This document shows positions 45,336-54,689 of a DNA stretch of 64,000 nucleotides, piece after piece; the stretch's first letter is position 1; each line of letters starts with the position of its first letter. A program made the position numbers and the translations under genes. The stretch spans positions 62,001 to 126,000 of the forward strand of contig NZ_RJZE01000020.1 of NCBI RefSeq assembly GCF_003986935.1. Direction: 5' to 3'. Below the pieces are notes generated by a model. It was given only the letters and a program-made list of their open reading frames with translations, ran no database searches and was not told the DNA's origin. Source of the stretch: Paraburkholderia kururiensis JCM 10599 = LMG 19447. Lineage in GTDB: Bacteria > Pseudomonadota > Gammaproteobacteria > Burkholderiales > Burkholderiaceae.

Positions 45336-45362
45336 AAGCGCAGCCGCGGCTGCGCTTTTTTA
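45336..45362 (+). terminator. Terminator after topB
   Basis: The hairpin AAGCGCAGCC / GGCTGCGCTT with a two-base loop is followed by TTTTTAT. Confidence 0.85.
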
Positions 45363-45453
45363 TTTCGCGAGGGAAACCTGCCTCCCGGAAATTATCCCGG
45401 CGGCAGGCCGCGAACTTGCATCGCCCCTTCCCGCCGCGCGAGTCGAACCAGAA

Positions 45454-46551
45454 TCAAACCGGCGACGCCGCGCTCGACCGGCGTACACGCCCTGGCGAGC
45501 GCTGCGTCTTCGGCGAAATCTCACGATCGAGCAAACTCGAGAGCGGTTCGGCACCGTCGAACGCTTCGGGCGCCAACATCTCGCCGTCCGCATGCGCGGC
45601 GACGCCGGCAGCCGGGCGCCCATAGCCGTCCTTGATCCACTGCTCGCCCAGCACGCCGTTCGGCGTCTGGCTGAAATGCTCCACCAGGTGATCGATGAAC
45701 GTGCGCACCTTCGCCGGCAGATGGCGCCGGCTCGGGTACGCGATATTGAGTTCGACCTGCGGCAGCCGGTAGTCGCCCAGCAGGCGCACCAGCCGCCCGC
45801 GCGTCATGTCGCGGCCAATCAGGTAGCTGGGCAGGATCGCGATACCCATGCCGAGCAACGCGAACTGACGCAGCATCTCGGTGTTGTTCGCGACGACCAC
45901 GTTAGTGGGGCGCACCCGCACCTCGCCCTCGGGACCGGTGAATACGCGCTCGTCACCCCAGTATTCGGAAGGCGGCGACAGGCACGGATGCTCCATCAGA
46001 TGCTCCGGACGCGTGGGCGTGCCGTGCTTTTCCAGATAGGCCGGCGTGGCGCAGACGGTCATGCAGCCGGTGGTGAGGCGCCGCGTCACGATACTGGCGC
46101 CGCGCATCTGCCGGGCAACCACCACGCCCACGTCGAAGCCTTCTTCCACGAGGTCGACCTGCCGGTCGACCAACGTGACGTCCGGAATCACCTTCGGATA
46201 GCGTTCCGCGTAGGTTTGCAGCACCGGCGCGAGATTGTGCAGCCCGAACACCACGGGCGCCACGATACGCAGCGTGCCGACCGGCTCATGGTTGCGGGCC
46301 ACCACCATCTGCTCCACGTCTTCCAGTTCGTCCAGGATCTGACGCGCGCGTTCCAGGTAGACCTGGCCCGACTCGGTCAGCGAGAGGCTGCGCGTCGTCC
46401 GGTTCAGCAAGCGAGTACCCAGCCTACCTTCCAGGTCCGCAACGTGACGCGTGGCAACTGCATTCGAAATGTCCATCGCGCTGGCGGCGCGGGCGAAGCT
46501 GCCGAGATCCGCCACCTTGACGAATACCCGCATCGACTGCAAATGATCCAT
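45454..46551 (-). CDS. LysR-family transcriptional regulator
   Basis: The protein has 365 residues. The N-terminal winged HTH (FVKVADLGSFARAASAMDIS, RHVADLEGRLGTRLLNRTTR) and a LysR substrate-binding domain are clear. It carries about 60 extra C-terminal residues beyond the usual 300 or so. The ATG at 46551 (MDHLQSMRVFV) is the family start; the open frame further upstream is not conserved-looking. No divergent gene lies next to it, so the target is unclear. Confidence 0.9.
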   Translation of the reverse strand: MDHLQSMRVFVKVADLGSFARAASAMDISNAVATRHVADLEGRLGTRLLNRTTRSLSLTESGQVYLERARQILDELEDVEQMVVARNHEPVGTLRIVAPVVFGLHNLAPVLQTYAERYPKVIPDVTLVDRQVDLVEEGFDVGVVVARQMRGASIVTRRLTTGCMTVCATPAYLEKHGTPTRPEHLMEHPCLSPPSEYWGDERVFTGPEGEVRVRPTNVVVANNTEMLRQFALLGMGIAILPSYLIGRDMTRGRLVRLLGDYRLPQVELNIAYPSRRHLPAKVRTFIDHLVEHFSQTPNGVLGEQWIKDGYGRPAAGVAAHADGEMLAPEAFDGAEPLSSLLDREISPKTQRSPGRVRRSSAASPV

Positions 46552-46852
46552 GTGAAACTCCTGCCGTTTATTACTTATGCCTTTCGGAGGCCATAGGCGA
46601 ATTCGGAATTCTCCTACGACTCCCAAGTTCGTGCAGAAGTTGCCTAAGAAGCCGTTAAATTTCCTTAAATTCGTGCCAATGTGGACTTTCCCGCAAATCT
46701 GATCCGTCCATTGTTCCTCGACAGGAAACAATCTGCTGCGACGCAATGGGGAGGAACGCTTCGACGAACAAATGGCTACATGGCGGCGGGGATAGCGCAA
46801 AGCGGGGACAAACCAACGCTCGAGCAAACCTGTCACGGCTGCCAGAAAAGCC
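46552..46852. other. Upstream region of the LysR gene
   Basis: About 300 bases, with a relatively AT-rich patch around 46655-46680 (TTAAATTTCCTTAAATTC) that could hold the lysR-type gene's promoter or autoregulatory site. No gene is supported. Confidence 0.4.
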
Positions 46853-46880
46853 AAGAAAAAAGCCGCCCGAAGGCGGCTTC
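46853..46880 (-). terminator. Terminator after pckG
   Basis: On the minus strand the hairpin AAGCCGCC-TTCG-GGCGGCTT is followed by TTTTTCTTGG. Confidence 0.88.
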
Positions 46881-46901
46881 AAAGCGAAGCAGGCGCTCAC
46901 A

Positions 46902-48761
46902 TCACGTTGCAGACAGGCGCTTCTCCAGCGCTTCGCGCGCCTCGTTCAACGCGGGCGGCAAGCGGTGCTGCAGCGTGTCGAAGAGTTCGGCGTGCAGTCG
47001 CAGCTCACTTCGCCACGCGTCTGTGTCGACGGACATCACCAGATCAAACTGCGCTTCGGTGAAATCGAGCCCGCTCCAGTCCAGGTCGTCGTAGCGCGGC
47101 GAAACGCCGAACGCGTGCTCGTCGCCGTCGGCTTTGTCGTCCACGCGGCTCACCATCCAGTCCAGCACCCGCATGTTCTCGCCGAAACCCGGCCATACGA
47201 ACTTGCCATCCGGCCCCTTGCGGAACCAGTTCACGCAGAAGATCTTCGGCAGCTTCGCGCCCAATTGCGTGAGGCGCGCGCCCACCGCCAGCCAGTGCGC
47301 AAAGTAGTCGCTCATGTTGTAGCCGCAGAACGGCAGCATGGCGAACGGGTCGCGCCGCACCACGCCCTGCTGGCCCGCCGCCGCGGCCGTGGTCTCGGAG
47401 CCCATCGTCGCGGCCATATAGACGCCCTCCACCCAGTTGCGTGCCTCGGTGACGAGCGGCACCGTGGTGGAACGGCGGCCGCCAAATACGAAGGCATCGA
47501 TAGGCACGCCGGCCGGGTTCTCCCAATCCGGATCGATCGACGGACATTGCGAAGCCGGCGCCGTGAAGCGCGCGTTCGGATGCGCCGCCTTGCGGCCGGT
47601 TTCCCTGGCGATTTCGGGCGTCCAGTCCTGGCCCTGCCAGTCGATCAGGTGTGCCGGCGGCTCGTCGGTCATGCCTTCCCACCAGACGTCGCCGTCGTCC
47701 GTGAGCGCGACGTTCGTGAAGATGACGTTCGCCTTGAGCGTCGCCATCGCGTTGTAGTTCGTCTTCTCGCTCGTGCCCGGCGCCACGCCGAAATAGCCCG
47801 CTTCGGGGTTGATCGCGTAGAGGCGACCGTCCTTGCCCGGCTTGATCCAGGCGATATCGTCGCCGATCGTCGAAATTTGCCAGCCGTTCATGCCCGGAGG
47901 CGGAATCAGCATCGCGAAATTGGTCTTGCCGCAGGCCGACGGAAACGCCGCCGCGACATGGAACTTGCGCCCTTCGGGCGTCGTCACGCCGAGAATCAGC
48001 ATGTGTTCGGCGAGCCAGCCCTCGTCGCGGCCCATCGTCGACGCAATGCGCAGCGCAAAGCACTTCTTGCCGAGCAGCGCATTGCCGCCGTAGCCGGAGC
48101 CGTAGCTCCAGATCTCGCGGGTCTCCGGGAAATGGACGATGTACTTCGTGTCGTTGCACGGCCACGCCACGTCCTGCTGCCCCGCGGCAAGCGGCGCGCC
48201 CACCGAATGCACGCACGGCACGAAGTCGCCGTCTTCGCCCAGCACGTCGTACACCTTGCGGCCCATGCGCGTCATGATGCGCATGTTCACGACCACGTAC
48301 GGGCTATCCGAAAGCTCCACGCCGATGTGCGCGATGGGCGAGCCGAGCGGCCCCATCGAAAACGGCACGACGTACATCGTGCGGCCGCGCATCGCACCGT
48401 CGAAGAGACCATCAAGGGTGGCGCGCATCTCGCCGGGTGCCACCCAGTTGTTGGTGGGGCCCGCATCCTCCTTGCGCTGCGAGCAGATGAACGTGCGGTC
48501 TTCCACGCGCGCGACGTCGGACGGCGACGAACACGCCAGATACGAATTCGGCCGCTTCTCGGGATTGAGCTTTCTCAGCGTGCCGGCCTCCACCATCTGC
48601 GCGCACAGGCGGTCGTATTCCTCCTGCGAACCGTCGCACCAGACCACGCGCGCGGGTTTCGTCAGCGCGGCGACGCGCTGCACCCATTCGATGAGCTTGC
48701 GGTGTTTGACCCAGGCCGGCGCTTCTACGGCGGCTTGACCTGCAAAGGCGGGATGGTTCAT
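46902..48761 (-). CDS. pckG: Phosphoenolpyruvate carboxykinase (GTP)
   Basis: The protein has 619 residues. It converts oxaloacetate and GTP to phosphoenolpyruvate in gluconeogenesis. The P-loop FPSACGKTNFAML carries the reactive-loop Cys, and GVPIDAFVFGGRR, SMGPLGSPIAHIGVELSDSP and NWFRKGPDGKFVWPGFGENM are family blocks. The ATG at 48761 has CGGAGA upstream. Confidence 0.97.
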   Translation of the reverse strand: MNHPAFAGQAAVEAPAWVKHRKLIEWVQRVAALTKPARVVWCDGSQEEYDRLCAQMVEAGTLRKLNPEKRPNSYLACSSPSDVARVEDRTFICSQRKEDAGPTNNWVAPGEMRATLDGLFDGAMRGRTMYVVPFSMGPLGSPIAHIGVELSDSPYVVVNMRIMTRMGRKVYDVLGEDGDFVPCVHSVGAPLAAGQQDVAWPCNDTKYIVHFPETREIWSYGSGYGGNALLGKKCFALRIASTMGRDEGWLAEHMLILGVTTPEGRKFHVAAAFPSACGKTNFAMLIPPPGMNGWQISTIGDDIAWIKPGKDGRLYAINPEAGYFGVAPGTSEKTNYNAMATLKANVIFTNVALTDDGDVWWEGMTDEPPAHLIDWQGQDWTPEIARETGRKAAHPNARFTAPASQCPSIDPDWENPAGVPIDAFVFGGRRSTTVPLVTEARNWVEGVYMAATMGSETTAAAAGQQGVVRRDPFAMLPFCGYNMSDYFAHWLAVGARLTQLGAKLPKIFCVNWFRKGPDGKFVWPGFGENMRVLDWMVSRVDDKADGDEHAFGVSPRYDDLDWSGLDFTEAQFDLVMSVDTDAWRSELRLHAELFDTLQHRLPPALNEAREALEKRLSAT

Positions 48762-49116
48762 CGAGCTGTCTCCGTTTTGTAAAAAGTAAAGGGAAAACGG
48801 CACGAGCCACGAGACGCTGCTGCGAGAGGCGGCGCGGTCTCGCCACGCAACATGCGGGGGCAAGAGGGAGCGCAAATCGTCAAGGGCCCTGCAGCCTGTC
48901 GTTCGAAACCGTCTGTAAAGCGGCTTGCATCGAGACGCGACAAGCTGTTAAAAACGCGGTAAATCTGTCTTGCATGACGCGGTGCGGCGCCGCTACGGCG
49001 CTGCAAGCAACACGACACAATCACGATTCGTACCACCATGGACGCCGCGCTTCGGTGGGACAGCCAGCATATCGCTCCGTTCCGCACCTCGTGGTGCGTC
49101 GCAAAACTCAAACGCC
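48762..49116. other. Divergent intergenic region pckG / dehydrogenase
   Basis: 355 bases without a gene. It must hold the pckG promoter (minus) and the promoter of the dehydrogenase (plus), but no convincing hexamer pair was found. A small GC inverted repeat is near 48990-49005. Confidence 0.4.
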
Positions 49117-50130
49117 ATGAAAATTGCCATCCTCGACGACTATCAGGACGCCGTTCGCAAACTCGACTGCTTTCAACTGCTGGCCAATCACGAGGTCAAG
49201 GTCTTCAACAACACCGTGCGCGGACTCGGACAACTGGCGAGCCGCCTTGCCGAAGTCGATGCGCTGGTGCTGATCCGCGAACGGACCCGCATCACCTCGC
49301 AACTGCTCGACAAACTCCCCCACCTTCGGATGATCAGCCAGACGGGTAAGGTGTCGAGCCACATCGATCTGGCCGCCTGTACCGAGCGCGGCATCGCCGT
49401 GCTGGAAGGCGCCGGCTCGCCCGTGGCGCCGGCCGAACTGACGTGGGCCCTCATCATGGCGGCCCAGCGGCGCATTCCGCAATACGTGGCAAACCTTAAG
49501 CAAGGGGCCTGGCAGCAGTCGGGATTGAAGACCTCGGCGCTGCCGCCGAACTTCGGGCTGGGCCAGGTGATGCGCGGCCAGACGCTCGGCATCTGGGGCT
49601 ACGGCAAGATCGGCCGGCTCGTGGCCGGTTACGGCAAGGCGTTCGGCATGAACGTTTTGATCTGGGGCCGCGAACACTCGCTGGAAGCCGCACGTGCCGA
49701 CGGCTATACGACAGCGGAAAGCCGCGAGGCCTTGTTCGAACAGAGCGACGTGCTCACGCTCCACCTTCGCCTGCACGACGACACGCGCGGCATCGTCAAG
49801 CTCGACGACCTCATGCGCATGAAGCCCACGGCGCTGCTCGTCAACACGAGCCGCGCCGAGCTGCTGGAAGAGAACGCGCTGGTCAACGCGCTATCGCGCA
49901 ACCGGCCCGGGATGGTGGCCGTGGACGTCTACGAAAGCGAGCCGATTCTGCAAGGCTATAGCCTGCTGCGCATGGAGAACGTGATCTGCACGCCGCACAT
50001 CGGCTACGTGGAACGGGAGAGCTACGAACTGTATTTCAGCGCTGCGTTCCGCAACATTCTCGCCTTCGATAGCGGCGACACGTCGAGCGTGGCGAACCCC
50101 GATGCGTTGCAGGGTGGGCGCCGGAGGTAA
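49117..50130 (+). CDS. D-isomer-specific 2-hydroxyacid dehydrogenase family protein
   Basis: The protein has 337 residues. The NAD-binding GxGxxG is in LGIWGYGKIGRLVAGYGKAF. The catalytic Arg is in LVNTSRAELLEENAL, Glu in VDVYESEPI and His in ICTPHIGYVE. The exact substrate is unknown. The ATG at 49117 (MKIAILDDYQDAV) is clear; the open frame upstream is not coding. Confidence 0.9.
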   Translation: MKIAILDDYQDAVRKLDCFQLLANHEVKVFNNTVRGLGQLASRLAEVDALVLIRERTRITSQLLDKLPHLRMISQTGKVSSHIDLAACTERGIAVLEGAGSPVAPAELTWALIMAAQRRIPQYVANLKQGAWQQSGLKTSALPPNFGLGQVMRGQTLGIWGYGKIGRLVAGYGKAFGMNVLIWGREHSLEAARADGYTTAESREALFEQSDVLTLHLRLHDDTRGIVKLDDLMRMKPTALLVNTSRAELLEENALVNALSRNRPGMVAVDVYESEPILQGYSLLRMENVICTPHIGYVERESYELYFSAAFRNILAFDSGDTSSVANPDALQGGRRR

Positions 50131-50167
50131 TCGCTGCTGGCTCGTGTGAGCGGCGGGTCGTGATCGA

Positions 50168-51037
50168 TCAGTTCGACTCGCCGGCAAGCTCGAGCAGTTC
50201 GGGCGCGCGAGCGAGGAACTGCTCGCCATCCACGCGGCCGAGGTTGTACGCGTGCTGCATCTGCGAAGGGCTCGTGTAGTCCCAGCTCGAGATCGGCACC
50301 TTGCGCGACGGTTGCACATAGATGCGCTGCTGCGCGCCGTGCGGCACGACAAACATCTGCGGACGCGGATAGAGACGCGTCACCATTACGAGCACGAGGC
50401 CTGGGGCAGGGTCGAGTGCGCCGACCGGTACGTTATCGACCATGCCGCCATCGAGCACAGGCCGCCCGTTGCGTCGCAATACGGGCGTGAAAGGCGGCGT
50501 GCACGATGATTGCAGGATCAGATCGGCCAGTTCCTCCACCGACGCACACGTCTGCGCCGTCACGAATTCCGGCTGAAAACCGAGCTTGCGGCCAAGCGTG
50601 GGGTGCAGCGTCTTGCGAACGTACTTTTCGATGTTGTAGGCCACGAGCCCGGCTGCCACCGCGCTACGCGCGCCGAGCCAGCGCGGCAGATGCGACACGC
50701 CGATGCGAATGGCAGGCGCGTGCTTCAACTGCTCGAAGCGCTCGCCGTAGATATCGAGCAGCGCCTGACGATAAATGCGGTAGTGAGGAAACACCGACTC
50801 GCCGCGCAGCAGATTGCCCCAGTACGCGTTGCGCGTGTTGTGACGCAAGGCGTTCTCGTAATAACGCATGACCCAGTCTGCGTCGCGCGTGTAGAGCATG
50901 CAGGCGGTGGCTGCGCCCGCCGAGATGCCGGCGATCACGCGCGGACGAATATCCAGCTCGGGCCGCACGACGTCCCAGAAACCGGCCTGCCACCAGCAGC
51001 GATTTCCGCCGCCGGCAAATACCACCTGATCGAACAT
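50168..51037 (-). CDS. Patatin-like phospholipase
   Basis: The protein has 289 residues. The oxyanion loop GGGNR, the nucleophile elbow GISAG (37-41, Ser39) and the DGG catalytic-Asp motif in VLDGGMVDNVPVG define a patatin lipase. No signal peptide is seen. It stands alone, 70 bases after the thioesterase gene on the same strand; they may be co-transcribed in lipid turnover. Confidence 0.88.
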   Translation of the reverse strand: MFDQVVFAGGGNRCWWQAGFWDVVRPELDIRPRVIAGISAGAATACMLYTRDADWVMRYYENALRHNTRNAYWGNLLRGESVFPHYRIYRQALLDIYGERFEQLKHAPAIRIGVSHLPRWLGARSAVAAGLVAYNIEKYVRKTLHPTLGRKLGFQPEFVTAQTCASVEELADLILQSSCTPPFTPVLRRNGRPVLDGGMVDNVPVGALDPAPGLVLVMVTRLYPRPQMFVVPHGAQQRIYVQPSRKVPISSWDYTSPSQMQHAYNLGRVDGEQFLARAPELLELAGESN

Positions 51038-51107
51038 GTTGTTCCTTCGGTCCTGCCCGGCTTCGATTTTTTTCTGCTTCCTGCAGGACTCAAAACGCCG
51101 CGGCTGC

Positions 51108-51512
51108 TCAGTCGAGCAGCGCGTAAGTCGTGGTGGCGTGGACGGCCATCTTGCCGTCCTCGTCGAACAGTTCGACTTCGCCGAACACGAGGTTGCGGCC
51201 CATTCTCAGCACGCGAGCGGTCACGAGCACGTCGCCCTTGCGCACGGGCCGCATGAAGCTGATGTTCAGCGAGACGGTGGTCATGGGCCGAAACTCGCCG
51301 AGCGCAGCGGAAATGGCGACGATCATCGCCGTGTCGGCGGCCGCCATGAACACCTGACCGCAGATCACGCCGCCCGCATGGCGCAGTTCGCCGGAAAACG
51401 GCAGCCGCAGCGTGGCACCCTCCTCGCCGACGGAGACGGGCGTGAGCGCAAGCGCCTTCACCCAGGGGGCAAGCACGCGGTCGAGCAGGCTGCGGATAGC
51501 GGTGTCGTCCAT
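51108..51512 (-). CDS. PaaI-family hotdog thioesterase
   Basis: The protein has 134 residues. It has the hotdog-fold acyl-CoA thioesterase pattern, with GGVICGQVFMAAADTAMIVA on the central helix and TTVSLNISFMRPVRKGDV. Substrate unknown. It is the first gene before the patatin. Confidence 0.85.
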   Translation of the reverse strand: MDDTAIRSLLDRVLAPWVKALALTPVSVGEEGATLRLPFSGELRHAGGVICGQVFMAAADTAMIVAISAALGEFRPMTTVSLNISFMRPVRKGDVLVTARVLRMGRNLVFGEVELFDEDGKMAVHATTTYALLD

Positions 51513-51660
51513 TGTTTTTGCTGTGCTTTGTCGTGTCGCGACATGATAGCTGCACGAGGTATCTCACGCCCTGAGGACAGGCTCGAGCCTCGTCAGACGC
51601 CCCCCCCTGCACGGCCGGGTCGCAGAATTTTTTAAGAAAATCGGCGGAAGGGACTAGGCA

Positions 51661-51683
51661 AGACAGAAAAAGTCCTGCATAAT
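51661..51683 (+). promoter_or_regulatory. Candidate promoter of tRNA-Lys
   Basis: CATAAT (51678-51683) sits 12 bases before the tRNA 5' end, a good -10 position. The -35 is not clear. Confidence 0.4.
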
Positions 51684-51695
51684 TCGCAGTCTCTT

Positions 51696-51771
51696 GGGGC
51701 GTTAGCTCAGTTGGTAGAGCAGCGGACTCTTAATCCGTAGGTCGAGTGTTCGAGTCACTCACGCCCCACCA
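51696..51771 (+). tRNA. tRNA-Lys (anticodon CTT)
   Basis: A 76-base cloverleaf with encoded CCA. The acceptor GGGGCGT / ACGCCCC is fully paired. Anticodon loop CTCTTAA gives CUU. It marks the edge of the accessory region that follows its 3' end. Confidence 0.97.
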
Positions 51772-51787
51772 AGGAATTCAAGCACTT

Positions 51788-51814
51788 AGCCCAGCCTACA
51801 CGGCTGGGCTTTTT
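51788..51814 (+). terminator. Terminator after tRNA-Lys
   Basis: The hairpin AGCCCAGCC / GGCTGGGCT (51788-51796 and 51802-51810) is followed by TTTTG. Confidence 0.85.
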
Positions 51815-52025
51815 GCTTTCTGGATTTCGTGCAGGCATGGTGTAGGCGTTTTGGGTCTGCACCAATCAACATAGATCCATATCGCTAGGCAAACCGCGAC
51901 GCGCGAAGTCCCGTTGCCTTCGGCTGCCGGGAGCGAGGTCGGCCCATCGGCGGGCGGCAACTTCGAACACCGGATCTCGCCCAGGACAGTATGCTCACTT
52001 TACCGCCTGTCGACGGAGCGCATTG

Positions 52026-52508
52026 ATGACTGTTTTCACCATTGGCTACCAAGGGCTGGACATCGATACTTTTCTGTCACTGCTCGCCGAGCATGGCATC
52101 GAGACTGTCGTGGACATCCGTGAGCTACCCCTGTCGCGCAAGCCTGGCTTCTCAAAGAAGGCGCTGGCTAGTGCGGTGAATCTCTCTGGCATCGAGTATG
52201 TTCACATGGTCGATCTCGGCTGTCCGAAGCCGGTACGCAATCGGTACCGGGAAGATGGCAACTGGAAGCACTACACCAATGGCTTCCTCAAGCATCTCAA
52301 AACACAGAAAGCGGCTATCGCAGAACTGTCCAACCTAGTGAATTCATCGAACTGTGCCCTCCTCTGCTACGAGGCCGACTTCAATTTCTGCCACCGTTCG
52401 ATGGTCGCTAATGCAGTACAAAAGCATTGCGGTGCTGACATCGAACACATCTCGGTCGCCGACGTTAGAAAAGCGATGCCTGCGAGTCGTCAACTAGCTT
52501 GCGCTTAG
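52026..52508 (+). CDS. DUF488 domain protein
   Basis: The protein has 160 residues from the ATG at 52026 (a TTG lies one codon earlier). It has the DUF488 pattern: TIGYQGLDIDTFLSLL, VVDIRELPLSRKPGFSKKAL and a late cysteine-histidine motif LLCYEADFNFCHRSMVANAV. Function is not established; the family is frequent on mobile DNA. Its 3' end overlaps the 3' end of the opposite-strand gene by 44 bases. Both proteins recur together in many genomes to my knowledge, so they may work as a unit. Confidence 0.85.
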   Translation: MTVFTIGYQGLDIDTFLSLLAEHGIETVVDIRELPLSRKPGFSKKALASAVNLSGIEYVHMVDLGCPKPVRNRYREDGNWKHYTNGFLKHLKTQKAAIAELSNLVNSSNCALLCYEADFNFCHRSMVANAVQKHCGADIEHISVADVRKAMPASRQLACA

Positions 52509-53295
52509 GTGGGTAGATCAAACTGATGATCAGCCATTGATCTTGGAATCGATGCTGGTTTCCCATCAGGAGCATCAGTTCCTTGCTACCCATATTTTCC
52601 TCCAGCTTGGTGCGGAACGGCTTTTCCCAATCGTTGCCATAGCTTCGGCGACAATTCCAAAACAGCGCGCCAGCTTCCCAGTCGACGATCTTGTGCCTGT
52701 ATTCCTTCTCACCATCCGGCGTGTCGCAGACATATCGGTAATAAAAATCGAACGGCACCTTGCGCAGTTGCTTTACCTGCTTACGCTCTTCCGCCTCAGA
52801 GAAAAGATTGCCTTGCATCTGCTCCTGTAGCAGCTTCTCACGCTCCTCGTCCGTCCAGTCCGCGATACGAGCCTTGATGATGTCCAGGCCAAGTAAGCGC
52901 TTCGGGCGCAGGAGTGCGAGCGACAGTCCATCTGCGAGCCTCGCCGCATCGATGGCGTCGAAGCTGCCAAATGCAGCCAACTTATCCAACCACTCCCACC
53001 TAGACGCCCATCCCTTCTTGGGCTCGATTACATTACCGCAGCTAATTGTGTCTACATAGACCTTGTGGCTTTCTGGTCGGTGATCCTTCGTGGCCTTCTC
53101 TACACGCACGTCGATCCACTGCCACTTCCTGAACTGCTGCCCGTCCTCGACCATCCGGAACGGGACAGGGAACAGGCGACGCATTGCGCCGCTCTCAGAA
53201 ATGCCCGCGACGCAGGAAGTTTCGACGTATTGCGCGCTGGGCGATGGATAGGTCTTCGCCAAGATTAGAATGCGCTCGACTTGCCCCAGTGCCAT
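52465..53295 (-). CDS. Conserved hypothetical protein paired with DUF488
   Basis: The protein has 276 residues. No known enzymatic domain was recognised. It has many charged and aromatic conserved-looking stretches: ILILAKTYPSPSAQYVETSC near the N-terminus, RLFPVPFRM, KATKDHRPESHKVYVD, LSLALLRPKRLLGLDI, RKVPFDFYYRYVC and a C-terminal LMLLMGNQHRFQDQWLIISL. It has no signal peptide or membrane helix. It converges on and overlaps the DUF488 gene, so the two messages would be antisense over 44 bases. Confidence 0.8.
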   Translation of the reverse strand: MALGQVERILILAKTYPSPSAQYVETSCVAGISESGAMRRLFPVPFRMVEDGQQFRKWQWIDVRVEKATKDHRPESHKVYVDTISCGNVIEPKKGWASRWEWLDKLAAFGSFDAIDAARLADGLSLALLRPKRLLGLDIIKARIADWTDEEREKLLQEQMQGNLFSEAEERKQVKQLRKVPFDFYYRYVCDTPDGEKEYRHKIVDWEAGALFWNCRRSYGNDWEKPFRTKLEENMGSKELMLLMGNQHRFQDQWLIISLIYPPKRKLVDDSQASLF

Positions 53296-53597
53296 TGTTC
53301 TGCGTCCTCATTTTGCGATTTACAACGCGCCCCGTAGCAATAACGCCGCATTTTGCGTCGAGACAGGCATGCGAGCCAGACGATACGCCTTGGCCGACCC
53401 GGCGGCTCCGCGATGCCCGGCAGGTGCACAAGGCAGCCCGAGTTCCGCCTAGCTCCCTACGCCACACAGGACGCCTCTGGCAGCCTCCCCGTGTAGCTCC
53501 GGCTGGCGTACAGCCTTTCCATCACACCCCACAGTTTGCTCCCTCGGGTCTTTCCCTCAGTCTCACACCCAACGCTCAGTCAACATCGAGCCAAGCC
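53296..53597. other. Gene-free spacer in the island
   Basis: About 300 bases with no supportable ORF, RNA or repeat on either strand. It must hold the promoter of the 276-residue gene, but no clear hexamers were seen. Confidence 0.5.
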
Positions 53598-54689
53598 TCA
53601 GTTGTCACTGGCTATTGCAGTGAGATAGCCGGACAGCTCAACCGGGGTTACGAGTACGCTCACACCGTATAGCTGATCCAACCGGATCTGTGCAGCTCTC
53701 AGGGTATTGCGCGTGGCCCGGTCCACAAGCAGTGCATCACAGTGCGCTATGGCCTGCGCCACCTGATGATGGTCGGGCAGATCGTTATCACGCAGTCGCT
53801 GGTTTCGCATCCACCGGATCTGGGCATGGAGCGCAGCATGTGTGTAGAGTGCCGGCAATCTGCGACGCCCTTCGTCAGTCTGCAACGCCTCCACAAGCCA
53901 CGCGACAATCGCTGCCTTCTCCACCCGTTCGTCTGGCGACTCCGCCACGATCTCCGGGATGCCCGATGTGATCAACTGACGAACAACATGCCTGCGAACG
54001 CGCGCGTGCGTCACGTTCGCCGCCAGCTCGGCTACCGCTCGGCACTCAACGCCCAGCAGCCTGTCAAATCTCGAAATCTCATCGACATGCGCCCAATTTC
54101 CCGCATTCAGTCTTTCAATGGCGTCCGAGACGTCGATGCCCGGCAAGTGACCAGTCGCTTCGATGAGGCGACTGACAGGCGTATTCCACACCTCATCAAA
54201 CGCCCTCTCGAATGCAGGTAAGCCCTCAGGCAACGACACGTCCAGCTCAAGCAAGCTCGGACGCATAAACGTCATGCAGCCTTTTGTCCAGATCACACGC
54301 CGCGGCTCATAACCGTCCACCCGGCGTCGCATCTCGGAGTCGACCTCAGCGAGCAGTTGTTCGTCGGGTGCACAGAAGCCAATGCCCAAGCTCAGTTCGT
54401 CCAGCAACTCCGCCGTTGCCAAACGCGTAGCGGCATCCGCCTGCGACACCACCTCTGAAATTGTCGTCATGGTCGTCGGACAGAATATCCGGCCAGCAGC
54501 GACAAGCTGGCGAAGCAGCTGCAATACAGGAAGCCACGCAATTTGCGTCGCATCGCCGCTGACTGCCCGACGCAGATGAACCCACGCCCTCGTGTCAAGG
54601 AAGAGCGCTTTCCTGCCGAGCAACGCGTCGGCAAGCTCTTGGTCACGTTGCAAACAGTATTCGGTCAGTAAGTCGTATCGGGTAATCAA
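53598..54689 (-). CDS. PIN-like domain protein, function unknown
   Basis: About 363 residues with a TTG start. Two acidic segments look like a PIN nuclease core: an N-terminal strand FLDTRAWVHL (Asp32) and a C-terminal block DNDLPDHHQVAQAIAHCDAL followed by LVDRATRNTL. A long helical region of 200 or more residues lies between them. PIN-like proteins cut RNA, often as toxins or host-defence effectors. No antitoxin gene is next to it. Assignment rests on motif reading only. Confidence 0.6.
   Translation of the reverse strand: MITRYDLLTEYCLQRDQELADALLGRKALFLDTRAWVHLRRAVSGDATQIAWLPVLQLLRQLVAAGRIFCPTTMTTISEVVSQADAATRLATAELLDELSLGIGFCAPDEQLLAEVDSEMRRRVDGYEPRRVIWTKGCMTFMRPSLLELDVSLPEGLPAFERAFDEVWNTPVSRLIEATGHLPGIDVSDAIERLNAGNWAHVDEISRFDRLLGVECRAVAELAANVTHARVRRHVVRQLITSGIPEIVAESPDERVEKAAIVAWLVEALQTDEGRRRLPALYTHAALHAQIRWMRNQRLRDNDLPDHHQVAQAIAHCDALLVDRATRNTLRAAQIRLDQLYGVSVLVTPVELSGYLTAIASDN

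Noticed and set aside
46746..48782. 678-codon plus-strand ORF opposite pckG
   Set aside because: Antisense shadow of pckG; Arg/His-rich throughout.
51772..52022. Integrase or attachment repeat next to tRNA-Lys
   Set aside because: No recombinase-like ORF and no second copy of the tRNA 3' end was found in the window.
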